From contig JACCZY010000201.1 of NCBI GenBank assembly GCA_013695685.1, forward strand, positions 1 through 34,601: a DNA stretch of 34,601 bases. The letters are read 5' to 3'. Source of the stretch: Geodermatophilaceae bacterium. GTDB taxonomy: Bacteria > Actinomycetota > Actinomycetes > Mycobacteriales > Geodermatophilaceae. The notes under the pieces are model-generated. The model did no database searches. It worked only from the letters and a program-made list of their open reading frames with translations, and had not been told where the DNA came from. The position numbers were made by a program, and so were the translations under genes. Positions 8,053 through 15,814 of this stretch are shown piece by piece; the stretch's first letter is position 1, and every line of letters begins with the position of its first letter.

Positions 8053-9273
8053 TCATTCCAGCTCCACCCGTACGCCGTTGATCAGCCGCCGCAGCGCCTG
8101 GGTCACGACCGGGGTCTCGGCATGGCGGACCGTCACGAACCCGTCGCCCTCGTAGATCCCGGACGACATCCGTCCCGGCTGCGGCAGGCTGGCGTCGACG
8201 ATCAGCGGCCCGATCTCGCGCTGCACTTCGGCCAGCCCGTGTACGGCGGTGATCCGGCCGCTGCCCTGGCCACGCAGGAACGCCGTACCCACAGCCCATC
8301 TGCGCGACGGCGGATCGAAGCTGCCGTACACCTGCAGCTGCGCCCACGCGCTGTACAGATCGAAGTCGTGAGCGAGGTTCAGCATCGACGAGATCTGGGC
8401 GCCGGGAGGGCGGACGGCCACCTCGGAGATCGCGACCGACCCGTCCGGGCGGCGGAACCACTCCAGGTGCGTGAACCCGGTCCGCAGCCCCAGGGCGCGC
8501 AACGCCTGCGGAACGACGGCCCGTACGCCGTCGTACTCCGGGCCGTCGATGTGCCGGGGAAAGAGCACCAGCCACTGGATCCACGGGTTGCGCAGGACTT
8601 CAAGTGGCGTCGGAATGTAGTTGGAGATCGAGTGCCAGACGAGTTCGCCGTCCACGAGGACGCTGTCGAAGGACCCCTCGTCTCCGGTGAGGAACTCCTC
8701 CATCATCGCTACCCGATCCGGGGCAGGCGGGGCGGTCGACAGCCAGACCCGCAGTTCGTCGGCGTCGTCGAGGCGGAACGTGCTCTTCGCGCCGGCGCCG
8801 GCCGGCGGCTTGACCACGATCGGGAAGCCGACCTCGGAGGCGAAGCCGTACGCCGCCTCCGCCGAGTCGGCGAGCCGATGTCTGGCGCACGGCACCCCGG
8901 CGGCCCGCCACACCGACTTCATCTGCGCCTTGTCCCGGAAGTTGTGTGCAGTGCCGACGTCCATGCCGTCGATGCCGAGGTGCTCGCGCACCTGGGCGAG
9001 CTGCACCTGAAGCTGCTCGAGTACGCCGATCACCCGGCGTACCGGCCCGAGCTGACCGGACAGACCCCGGACCGCGTCGACGATCTGACCGGCGTCGAGC
9101 CCGTCGTCGATCCGCCAGTGACCGATCAGCTGATTTCGTAGTGGGGCGGGCACCTGCTCCAGTGGTTCGCACGTCACCAGGGCGAGCTGCACGCCCGGCA
9201 GCCGCGCGGCCGCCTCGACGAAGCGCCTCGTCGTCTCGAGCAGGTACGGCGCGACGAACGCAACCACCGCCAT
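8053..9273 (-). CDS. ATP-grasp domain ligase (paralogue 2)
   Basis: MAVVAFVAPYLLETTRRFVEAAARLPGVQLALVTCEPLEQ...FRDKAQMKSVWRAAGVPCARH...GFPIVVKPPAGAGAKSTFRLDD...VAMMEEFLTGDEGSFDSVLVDGE...FTHLEWFRRPDGSVAISEVAVRPPGAQ. Confidence 0.92.
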   Translation of the reverse strand: MAVVAFVAPYLLETTRRFVEAAARLPGVQLALVTCEPLEQVPAPLRNQLIGHWRIDDGLDAGQIVDAVRGLSGQLGPVRRVIGVLEQLQVQLAQVREHLGIDGMDVGTAHNFRDKAQMKSVWRAAGVPCARHRLADSAEAAYGFASEVGFPIVVKPPAGAGAKSTFRLDDADELRVWLSTAPPAPDRVAMMEEFLTGDEGSFDSVLVDGELVWHSISNYIPTPLEVLRNPWIQWLVLFPRHIDGPEYDGVRAVVPQALRALGLRTGFTHLEWFRRPDGSVAISEVAVRPPGAQISSMLNLAHDFDLYSAWAQLQVYGSFDPPSRRWAVGTAFLRGQGSGRITAVHGLAEVQREIGPLIVDASLPQPGRMSSGIYEGDGFVTVRHAETPVVTQALRRLINGVRVELE

Positions 9274-9306
9274 GATCGCGGGACTCTACCGCTGCTGACG
9301 ACTGAA

Positions 9307-9370
9307 TGATCACATCGGGGATGTTGTTGCGGTTTGGCCCAATTCGGCAACCACAACCCCGAGATGATCA
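9307..9370. repeat. Imperfect palindromic element in the divergent promoter region
   Basis: Left arm TGATCACATCGGGGATGTTGTTGCG (9307-9331) vs reverse complement of right arm GGCAACCACAACCCCGAGATGATCA (9346-9370): 20 of 25 positions match. Confidence 0.65.
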
Positions 9371-9392
9371 CCGGTGCGAAGCCGATAGGCGC

Positions 9393-9413
9393 TGCCTGGA
9401 TAGCATCCAGGCA
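9393..9413. promoter_or_regulatory. Perfect palindrome, candidate operator upstream of ATP-grasp 3
   Basis: TGCCTGGAT-AGC-ATCCAGGCA, 9-nt perfect arms, 3-nt spacer, 40 bp upstream of the ATG at 9454. Confidence 0.45.
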
Positions 9414-9453
9414 TGGTGGGGACCCCGCCCCGCTCCCGGCCGGAGCGGGTCAG

Positions 9454-10677
9454 ATGAACGTCGTACTTGTCGAGCCGTTCTTCCCGTCCAACCAGCGCCA
9501 GTTCGCGGGCGCACTCGCCGAGGTGGGCGGCACCGTCATCGGCGTCGGCGAGACCCCCCTGTACGGGCTCGACGACCAGCTTAAGGACTGGCTCACCCAC
9601 TACGAGCAGGTGTCGTCGGTGACCAACGTCGAGGCGATGACCCACATCGTGCGCTCGATCCAGGACAAGGTGTGGGTGGACCGGCTCGAGGCGACCGTGG
9701 AGGCACACACGACGGCCGCGGCCAAGGTGCGCGAATCGTGCGGAATCCCCGGTACGTCGGTGCGTACGGCGTGGCTGTGCCGGGACAAGCCGTCGATGAA
9801 GCAGGCGCTGCGCGAGGTCGGCGTACCGACTGCCGCCTCGACCGCCGCCGGGACCGCCGCGGAGGCGCACGCCTTCGCCGAGCAGGTCGGCTTCCCCCTG
9901 ATCCTCAAGCCGCGCAGCGGCGCCGGCGCTGCGGACACGATGCGGGTCGACGACGACGCCCAGCTCAACCGGGCACTGCTGGGCTACGGACGGCAGGGCG
10001 TCGGGTCGATCGCGGTGGAGGAGTTCGTCGAGGGCCACGAGGGCTTCTACGACACCCTCGCCGTCGATGGTCAGGTGGCGCTGGACTTCGTCTCGCACTA
10101 CTACCCGAACGTCCTGGAGGCGATGCGCACCCGGTGGATCTCCCCGCAGTTCGTCTGCACCAACCGGGTCGAAACGGTCCCGGAGTACGGCGAACTGCGC
10201 GACATGGGGCGACGGGTCATCGCCGCCCTCGGCATCGGTACGTCGGCCACCCACATGGAGTGGTTCTTCGGCCCGAAGGGCCTCAAGTTCTCCGAGATAG
10301 GCTGCCGGCCACCGGGCGTCGGCGCGTGGGACCTGTACTCGGCCGGCAACGACGTCGACCTCTACCGCGAGTGGGCCAACGCGATAGTGCACGGGCACGT
10401 CGGCGCCGCCCCGTCCCGGCGCTTCGCCACGGGCATCGTCGCGCTGCGGCCGGAGGCCGACGGGCGGATCCAGGGCTACAGCGGAGTCGAGGAGCTGCAG
10501 CAGCAGTTCAGTGACTGGGTGATCGACGCGCACCTGCCGAGCGTGAACTCGCCGACCCAGCCGGTCGAAGCCGGCTACATGGCCAACGCCTACGTGCGGA
10601 TGCGCCACCCTGACTACGACACGCTGCGCGGGATGCTCGACACGGTGGGACGCACCCTGCACGTGCACGCGGCGTGA
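9454..10677 (+). CDS. ATP-grasp domain ligase (paralogue 3)
   Basis: MNVVLVEPFFPSNQRQFAGALAEVGGTVIGVGETPLYGLDDQLKDWL...CRDKPSMKQALREVGVPTAAS...GFPLILKPRSGAGAADTMRVDDD...IAVEEFVEGHEGFYDTLAVDGQ...ATHMEWFFGPKGLKFSEIGCRPPG. Internal start at 9454 chosen by alignment with paralogue 1 and upstream GGAG. Confidence 0.92.
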   Translation: MNVVLVEPFFPSNQRQFAGALAEVGGTVIGVGETPLYGLDDQLKDWLTHYEQVSSVTNVEAMTHIVRSIQDKVWVDRLEATVEAHTTAAAKVRESCGIPGTSVRTAWLCRDKPSMKQALREVGVPTAASTAAGTAAEAHAFAEQVGFPLILKPRSGAGAADTMRVDDDAQLNRALLGYGRQGVGSIAVEEFVEGHEGFYDTLAVDGQVALDFVSHYYPNVLEAMRTRWISPQFVCTNRVETVPEYGELRDMGRRVIAALGIGTSATHMEWFFGPKGLKFSEIGCRPPGVGAWDLYSAGNDVDLYREWANAIVHGHVGAAPSRRFATGIVALRPEADGRIQGYSGVEELQQQFSDWVIDAHLPSVNSPTQPVEAGYMANAYVRMRHPDYDTLRGMLDTVGRTLHVHAA

Positions 10678-11603
10678 CGTTCCCGGTCGTGCTGTTGGGG
10701 CCGCAACGCACGCCCACACTCGACATGGTGGTGCAGTCGATGGACCTCAACGGCCGGTTCGCCACGATCACCGCCGGCTGGCTGGAGCGTGAACCCGACG
10801 ACGAGGAACTCGACGACCAGCTCGACGGGCGCGGTGTCAACCTTTCGCTGTACGCCCGCTGGCTCGACGTACAGGAACGCGACCCGGAATTCGCCGCAGC
10901 CGAGCGCCGGCTGCGCGCCGTACTCGACGAAGTGCAGGAGCTGTACCTCCTGCGACTCGACCACGGACTCGCTGCGGTGCACGACGTCCGACGCGGCGGG
11001 GAACCCGGTCCGCTGCACGCCGCCGCGGTGACCGAGGCGATCGACGCGGTCCGCGCCCTCGACGAGCAGCACCTGGCGCGGATCAACGACGTACACAACG
11101 AGTTCTACGAGCTGTGGCCGCCGCACGAGCGCCCGGTGATCGCCCATCACCGGGCAGAGGTCGCGCGGCTGCTGGAGGACGCGGCTGCCCTGATCGTCAC
11201 CGGCGGCCACGTCGGTGTCCTCGTGAACGCCATGCACCTGTTCAACGTGTCGGCATCCCTCGGCACGCCGGTGATCGCCTGGTCCGCCGGCGCGATGGCA
11301 CTGACCGACCGGATCGTGCTCTTCCACGACCGCTCGGTCCGCGGGCCCAGCAATCCCGAGGTGTACGGGCGCGGGCTCAGCCTGCTGCGAGACGTCGTAC
11401 CGCTGCCGCACGCCAGCGCTCGCCTGCTGCTCGAGGATGCCGACCGGATGTCGGTGTTCGCCCGCCGGTTCGTACCGGCTCGCTGTGTGCTGCTGGAGGC
11501 GGGTACCCGGGTGGACACCGGCAGCGGTGGTTCCTGTCCGGTCGGCACCCGAGTGCTGGCCGAGGACGGCCGGGTCGCGGTTCTGGAAGCCGCATCAGCG
11601 TGA
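10674..11603 (+). CDS. Type-1 glutamine-amidotransferase-like / peptidase S51-like (cyanophycinase-fold) protein
   Basis: MTFPVVLLGPQRTPTLDMVVQSMDLNGRFATITAGWLERE...ALIVTGGHVGVLVNAMHLFNVSASLGTPVIAWSAGAMALTDRIVLFHD; GGH and nucleophile-elbow-like WSAGAMAL resemble S51/type-1 GATase-like proteins. ATGA-type overlap with ATP-grasp 3. Confidence 0.72.
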   Translation: MTFPVVLLGPQRTPTLDMVVQSMDLNGRFATITAGWLEREPDDEELDDQLDGRGVNLSLYARWLDVQERDPEFAAAERRLRAVLDEVQELYLLRLDHGLAAVHDVRRGGEPGPLHAAAVTEAIDAVRALDEQHLARINDVHNEFYELWPPHERPVIAHHRAEVARLLEDAAALIVTGGHVGVLVNAMHLFNVSASLGTPVIAWSAGAMALTDRIVLFHDRSVRGPSNPEVYGRGLSLLRDVVPLPHASARLLLEDADRMSVFARRFVPARCVLLEAGTRVDTGSGGSCPVGTRVLAEDGRVAVLEAASA

Positions 11604-12760
11604 GCGGGCCGACGTTCGGCCGCAAGCTCGCCATCAACCGGCTGCGCGAGCGCCGGTCGCTCGACGGTGCAGCCATCGACCGCTTTCTGGCCCGGCACGA
11701 CGTCCCCATCGTCGAGGGATCTCGGTGCACGTTCGTCCACCGCGGTGAGGCCGACGAGGTTCAGCTCATCCATCGAACCGTCGGCCTGCCCGAACAGCTC
11801 CCGATGGCGCGGATCGGGGGTACCGACCTCTGGTACGTCGTGGTCGAGCTGCCGGAGGGCTCCCGGTTCGAGTACCAGCTGGAAGTCGCCATCGACGGGC
11901 GCCGGGATCGCTTCAACGACCCGCTGAACCAGCGGCTGGCCCACAGTCCGATGGGCAGCACGTCGGTGTGCTATGCCCGCGGCTACCACATACCGGAATG
12001 GACCCAGCCGCATCCGGAGGCGCGGCCCGGAGAACTGCTGGACCTCGTCGTACCGAGCCGGGCGCTGCGCCGGGACACCGACGTCGCGCTGTACCTTCCA
12101 GCGCGGTTCCGGCGCTCTGCCCGCTACCCGCTGCTCGTCGTCCATGACGGCGGTGACTTCCTGCACTACGCGTCGATGAGAACGGTTCTGGACAACCTCA
12201 TTCACCGCCTGGATGTCGCCGAGACGATCGTCGCGTTCGTCAACCCTGCGGACCGCCTGGTCGAGTACGCCAACTCCGCGGCGCACGCCCGATACCTGAC
12301 AACCGAGCTCGTGCCCTCCCTGGAAGCGGACTTCCCGCTTCTCGGGACCCGGGCTGGCCGCTGCCTGATGGGGTCGAGCTTCGGGGCGGTTGCGGCGTTG
12401 TCGGCGGCGTACCGGTATCCGGCGTTCTGCGCCTCGCTGATCCTGCAGTCGGGTTCCTTCGTCTTCACCGACATCGGCAACGACCACGGCGGGGGACCGG
12501 TCTTCGAGCCGGTGGTGCGTTTCGTGAACCGGTACCGTGCCACCGCGCGTCGAGTCGCCGACCGCATCTTCAGCAGCTGCGGGGTCTACGAGCCGCTGAT
12601 CATCCCCAACCGCTCGATGGTGCACACGTTCGAGAGTGCGGGAATGGCCGTCCGGTACGTCGAGGCCCGGGACGGGCATAGCTGGGAGAACTGGCGGGAC
12701 CGCCTGCAGGAAGGGTTGTCATGGATCTATCCCGGACCACAGAAGTACTTCTATGAGTAA
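11600..12760 (+). CDS. Enterochelin-esterase (Fes)-like alpha/beta hydrolase with N-terminal E-set-like domain
   Basis: VSGPTFGRKLAINRLRERRSLDGAAIDRFLARHDVPIVEGSRCTFVHRGEADEVQLIHRTVGLPEQLPMARIGGTDLWYVVVELPEGSRFEYQLEV...YPLLVVHDGGDFLHY...GRCLMGSSFGAVAALSAAYRYPAFCASLILQSGSF; GSSFG nucleophile elbow. GTG overlaps the previous stop. Confidence 0.82.
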   Translation: MSGPTFGRKLAINRLRERRSLDGAAIDRFLARHDVPIVEGSRCTFVHRGEADEVQLIHRTVGLPEQLPMARIGGTDLWYVVVELPEGSRFEYQLEVAIDGRRDRFNDPLNQRLAHSPMGSTSVCYARGYHIPEWTQPHPEARPGELLDLVVPSRALRRDTDVALYLPARFRRSARYPLLVVHDGGDFLHYASMRTVLDNLIHRLDVAETIVAFVNPADRLVEYANSAAHARYLTTELVPSLEADFPLLGTRAGRCLMGSSFGAVAALSAAYRYPAFCASLILQSGSFVFTDIGNDHGGGPVFEPVVRFVNRYRATARRVADRIFSSCGVYEPLIIPNRSMVHTFESAGMAVRYVEARDGHSWENWRDRLQEGLSWIYPGPQKYFYE

Positions 12761-13490
12761 CGGCGTGAAGGCATCCGAGCGCTGGTACTCCGACCGGCTG
12801 CAGACCGAGATCAACCTGGTGCGCTGGGGGACGTTCGGCCGTCCGGTGCTGGTCTTCCCGACCGCCGGCGGGGACGCCGAGGAGATCGAGCGGCACGGCC
12901 TGGTCGACGCCTGCGGACAGCTGCTCGCCGACGGTCGGGTGAAGCTGTACTCCGTCGACAGCGTGGCCGGCCGGGCGATGATGACCAAGCCCGGGTCGCC
13001 GCAGCACCGGCTGTGGCTGCTCAACCAGTTCCACGAGTGTGTACGCCGGGAGATCGTCCCCGCGGTCCACGCCGACCTCGGCGGTCAGGAGCAGGGCATC
13101 ATCGCCAGCGGGGCGTCGATCGGCGCGTTCAACGCCGTGGCCGTCCTGTGCCGGTACCCCGACGTCTTCGCCGCCGCGATCGGATTGAGCGGCAGCTACA
13201 CGATCGAACGCTTCTACGACCGGCCATGGACGAAGGATCTGTACTTTTCCGCGCCGCTGCAGTTCCTGCCCGGCCTCGAGGGCTGGCAGCTGGACCTGCT
13301 CCGTCAACGGTTCGCCCTGCTCGCCTCCGGTGCGGGTCAGTGGGAGAACGTCGGGGAGTCCTGGGCCATGGCGGGTGCGCTCGGCGCCAAGGGGATCCCC
13401 AACCGCGTGGACAACTGGGGTCCCCAGTGGGACCACCAGTGGCCGACGTGGTGGCGGATGCTGCCGCAGTACCTCGACGAACTCGCCTGA
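12753..13490 (+). CDS. Esterase family protein (alpha/beta hydrolase, EstA/Ag85-like fold)
   Basis: MSNGVKASERWYSDRLQTEINLVRWGTFGRPVLVFPTAGGDAEEIERHGLVDACGQLLADGRVKLYSVDSVAG...GIIASGASIGAFNAVAVLCRYPDVFAAAIGLSGSY; GASIGA nucleophile elbow. 8-bp overlap with the previous CDS. Confidence 0.82.
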   Translation: MSNGVKASERWYSDRLQTEINLVRWGTFGRPVLVFPTAGGDAEEIERHGLVDACGQLLADGRVKLYSVDSVAGRAMMTKPGSPQHRLWLLNQFHECVRREIVPAVHADLGGQEQGIIASGASIGAFNAVAVLCRYPDVFAAAIGLSGSYTIERFYDRPWTKDLYFSAPLQFLPGLEGWQLDLLRQRFALLASGAGQWENVGESWAMAGALGAKGIPNRVDNWGPQWDHQWPTWWRMLPQYLDELA

Positions 13491-13493
13491 GAG

Positions 13494-14534
13494 ATGTTCG
13501 GCCGGCTCCCGATCATCGCAGCGCCCATGGCCGGCGGGCCCTCGACGCCGGAGCTGGTGGTTGCGGTGGGCGAAGCCGGCGCACTGGGCTTCCTGGCCGG
13601 CGGGTACCTCACGGCGGACGAACTGGATCACCGGCTGACCGAGGTGGAGCGGCGCAGCGCCTCGCCGTACGGCGTGAACGTGTTCCTCCCCTCGCCCCGG
13701 ACGGTCGACCTCGCTGCCGCCGCCGCCTACCGGCACCGGCTGGAGTCGCAGGCGGCCGCGGCCGGCGTGGAGTTGGGGGAGCTGCGCTGGGATGACGACG
13801 GATGGGCGGCGAAACTCGACGTCGTCTGCGCGCACCGGCCGGCTGCGGTCAGCTTTACGTTCGCCAACCCGCCCATGGACGTGTGCGATCGGGTGCGCTC
13901 GGAGACCGGTGGCTCGGTGATAGCGACCGTGACGTCCGCGGCCGAGGCGGTGGCCGCGGTCGCCGCGGACGCGCTGTGTGTCCAGGGCGCCGAGGCCGGT
14001 GCCCACCGCGGCGTGTGGCGGGATGACCCCACGTCACCGGAGGGCGGACCGAGTATGCCGCTGCTCCGGTTGCTCGCCGACGTACGGGACGTCACCAGAC
14101 TTCCGCTCATCGCCACCGGCGGCATGATGACCGGAGCCGGCATCCAGGAAGCACTGGACGCCGGAGCGGTGGCCGCCCAGCTGGGGACGGCGTTCCTGTG
14201 CTGCCCGGAGGCGGGAACGTCTGCCACGCATCGCCGGGCGCTGCTCGACCGTCGGTTCACCGAGACCGTCGTGACCCGGGCCTTCACCGGCCGCCCCGCT
14301 CGCGGGCTGGCGAACCGGTTCACCCGGGAGCACACCGCGCAGGCTCCGGCGGCGTACCCGGAGGTCCACTACCTGACGCGGCCATTGCGGCAGGCCGCAG
14401 CAGCGGCTGGGGATGCCGATGCGGTGCACCTGTGGGCCGGGACGGGCTGGCAGTCGGTCACCGAGGAACCGGCGGCCGACCTCGTCACGCGGCTGGAGCG
14501 CGAGCGGCGGGCAGCGCGCCTCGCGCCGTCGTAG
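13494..14534 (+). CDS. Nitronate monooxygenase (2-nitropropane dioxygenase-like)
   Basis: MFGRLPIIAAPMAGGPSTPELVVAVGEAGALGFLAGGYLTADEL...DALCVQGAEAGAHRGVW...LIATGGMMTGAGIQEALDAGAVAAQLGTAFL; NMO motifs. Confidence 0.95.
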   Translation: MFGRLPIIAAPMAGGPSTPELVVAVGEAGALGFLAGGYLTADELDHRLTEVERRSASPYGVNVFLPSPRTVDLAAAAAYRHRLESQAAAAGVELGELRWDDDGWAAKLDVVCAHRPAAVSFTFANPPMDVCDRVRSETGGSVIATVTSAAEAVAAVAADALCVQGAEAGAHRGVWRDDPTSPEGGPSMPLLRLLADVRDVTRLPLIATGGMMTGAGIQEALDAGAVAAQLGTAFLCCPEAGTSATHRRALLDRRFTETVVTRAFTGRPARGLANRFTREHTAQAPAAYPEVHYLTRPLRQAAAAAGDADAVHLWAGTGWQSVTEEPAADLVTRLERERRAARLAPS

Positions 14535-14601
14535 CGCCGGCTGCGCGAGGGTCGCCGGTCCGCTACACCATCATCGGATGCGCTTACGGCCGTGCTGATA
14601 C

Positions 14602-15681
14602 CTACGGCGTCACGATCACCACGTCACCGGCGGGGCCGAAGACGCCTGTGGTCGCGTAGATCGTTCCGTCTGACGTGATCTCGACGGCACCCGGTGCGAA
14701 GACGTCGACCACCGGAGCGACGACGCCGTTGCTGATCGAGCTGATCTTGTTGGCGAAGAGCTCGGCGACGTAGATCGTTCCGTCGTCGGCGACGGCCAGG
14801 TCGACCGCACCGGAGAAGCCCCGGGTAACCAGGCTGACGTCGCCGTTCTCCGGGTTGACCCGGTACACCGAGCCGTAGCCGGGCAGTTCCGGTCCGCCGG
14901 GCAGCGCGCTGACGTACCACTGACCGTCCGGACCGACCTCGACGTCGGTGGGAACCGGCTCGGAGGTGTAGTTCCTACCCACCGTGCACAGCGGCAACCC
15001 GAGCTGACGGAAGTTGCCGAAGGTGATCCGCTGGGGGATCGGCGGCAGCACGGCGACTGTCGAGGTCCGCCCAAGGTCCACCCGCACGATGCTGTTGCCG
15101 GCCGCGTCGGCAACGGCGAAGCTGAACGGCCCGAGCGTGGCGACCTTGTAGGGGTTGGACTCGACGATTCCGGAGTAGGGCAGGAGTTCGGGCGGGAGTT
15201 TCGCCTCGCACCCGGCCGGCAATTTCTCGAAGCCGTAGGTCTCCCCACCGTCAGGGTTGGTCGCCTCCTCGTGGTCCTGCAGCGAGGCCAGCGTGTTGGT
15301 GGCCCCGTTGGGACGAACCTCGACGAGCGTGGTGTCCTCCGGCGGACCGTTCGGGTCCTCCGGGAAGATCGACAGCGTCATGACGACGCGTCCGGCGAAG
15401 CTGATGGCGACACCGTTGGGTGAGCTGCCCTCGGCCTGGTAGAGCGCCGTGCGGTATCCGTTCGGCAGCACGCGTGTGAGCCGCCCGGCAAACGACTCGG
15501 CAACGTAGATGGCCCCGTTGTCGGTCACAGCCAGGCCAAGCGGCCCGATGAGTCCTGAGACTATGGGGTCCGATACGGACCCCGACGCTGTCTGTGCACT
15601 CGCCGGCGTGGCCATCATCACGGCCATCCCGAGCGCACCTGCCGTGGCGACTACCCTGCGCCACGGCCTCGTTCCGCTCAT
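14602..15681 (-). CDS. Secreted ScyD/ScyE-family (NHL/beta-propeller-like) protein
   Basis: MSGTRPWRRVVATAGALGMAVMMATPASAQTASGS signal peptide, then repeated VSGLIGPLGLAVTDNGAIYVAESFAGRLTRV / VPTDVEVGPDGQWYVSALPG / AVDLAVADDGTIYVAELFANKISSI. Confidence 0.88.
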   Translation of the reverse strand: MSGTRPWRRVVATAGALGMAVMMATPASAQTASGSVSDPIVSGLIGPLGLAVTDNGAIYVAESFAGRLTRVLPNGYRTALYQAEGSSPNGVAISFAGRVVMTLSIFPEDPNGPPEDTTLVEVRPNGATNTLASLQDHEEATNPDGGETYGFEKLPAGCEAKLPPELLPYSGIVESNPYKVATLGPFSFAVADAAGNSIVRVDLGRTSTVAVLPPIPQRITFGNFRQLGLPLCTVGRNYTSEPVPTDVEVGPDGQWYVSALPGGPELPGYGSVYRVNPENGDVSLVTRGFSGAVDLAVADDGTIYVAELFANKISSISNGVVAPVVDVFAPGAVEITSDGTIYATTGVFGPAGDVVIVTP

Positions 15682-15814
15682 AGAGTTCCTCCCTCCACGC
15701 CCCTGATCGTTCGACCAGGATGGACGCACCCTAGGGACTGCGAGCGGTGATCGCCACCGTCGAGGCCTCACCTCTTCCGGGGATGGCACCGGCTCCTGAG
15801 CTAGCTTCGGCACC

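Noticed and set aside
14535-14601. Searched for tRNA or small RNA genes in short intergenic gaps
   Set aside because: No cloverleaf or CCA-ended tRNA-like sequence was recognisable by eye in this or other gaps; tRNAscan-SE would be needed to be definitive.
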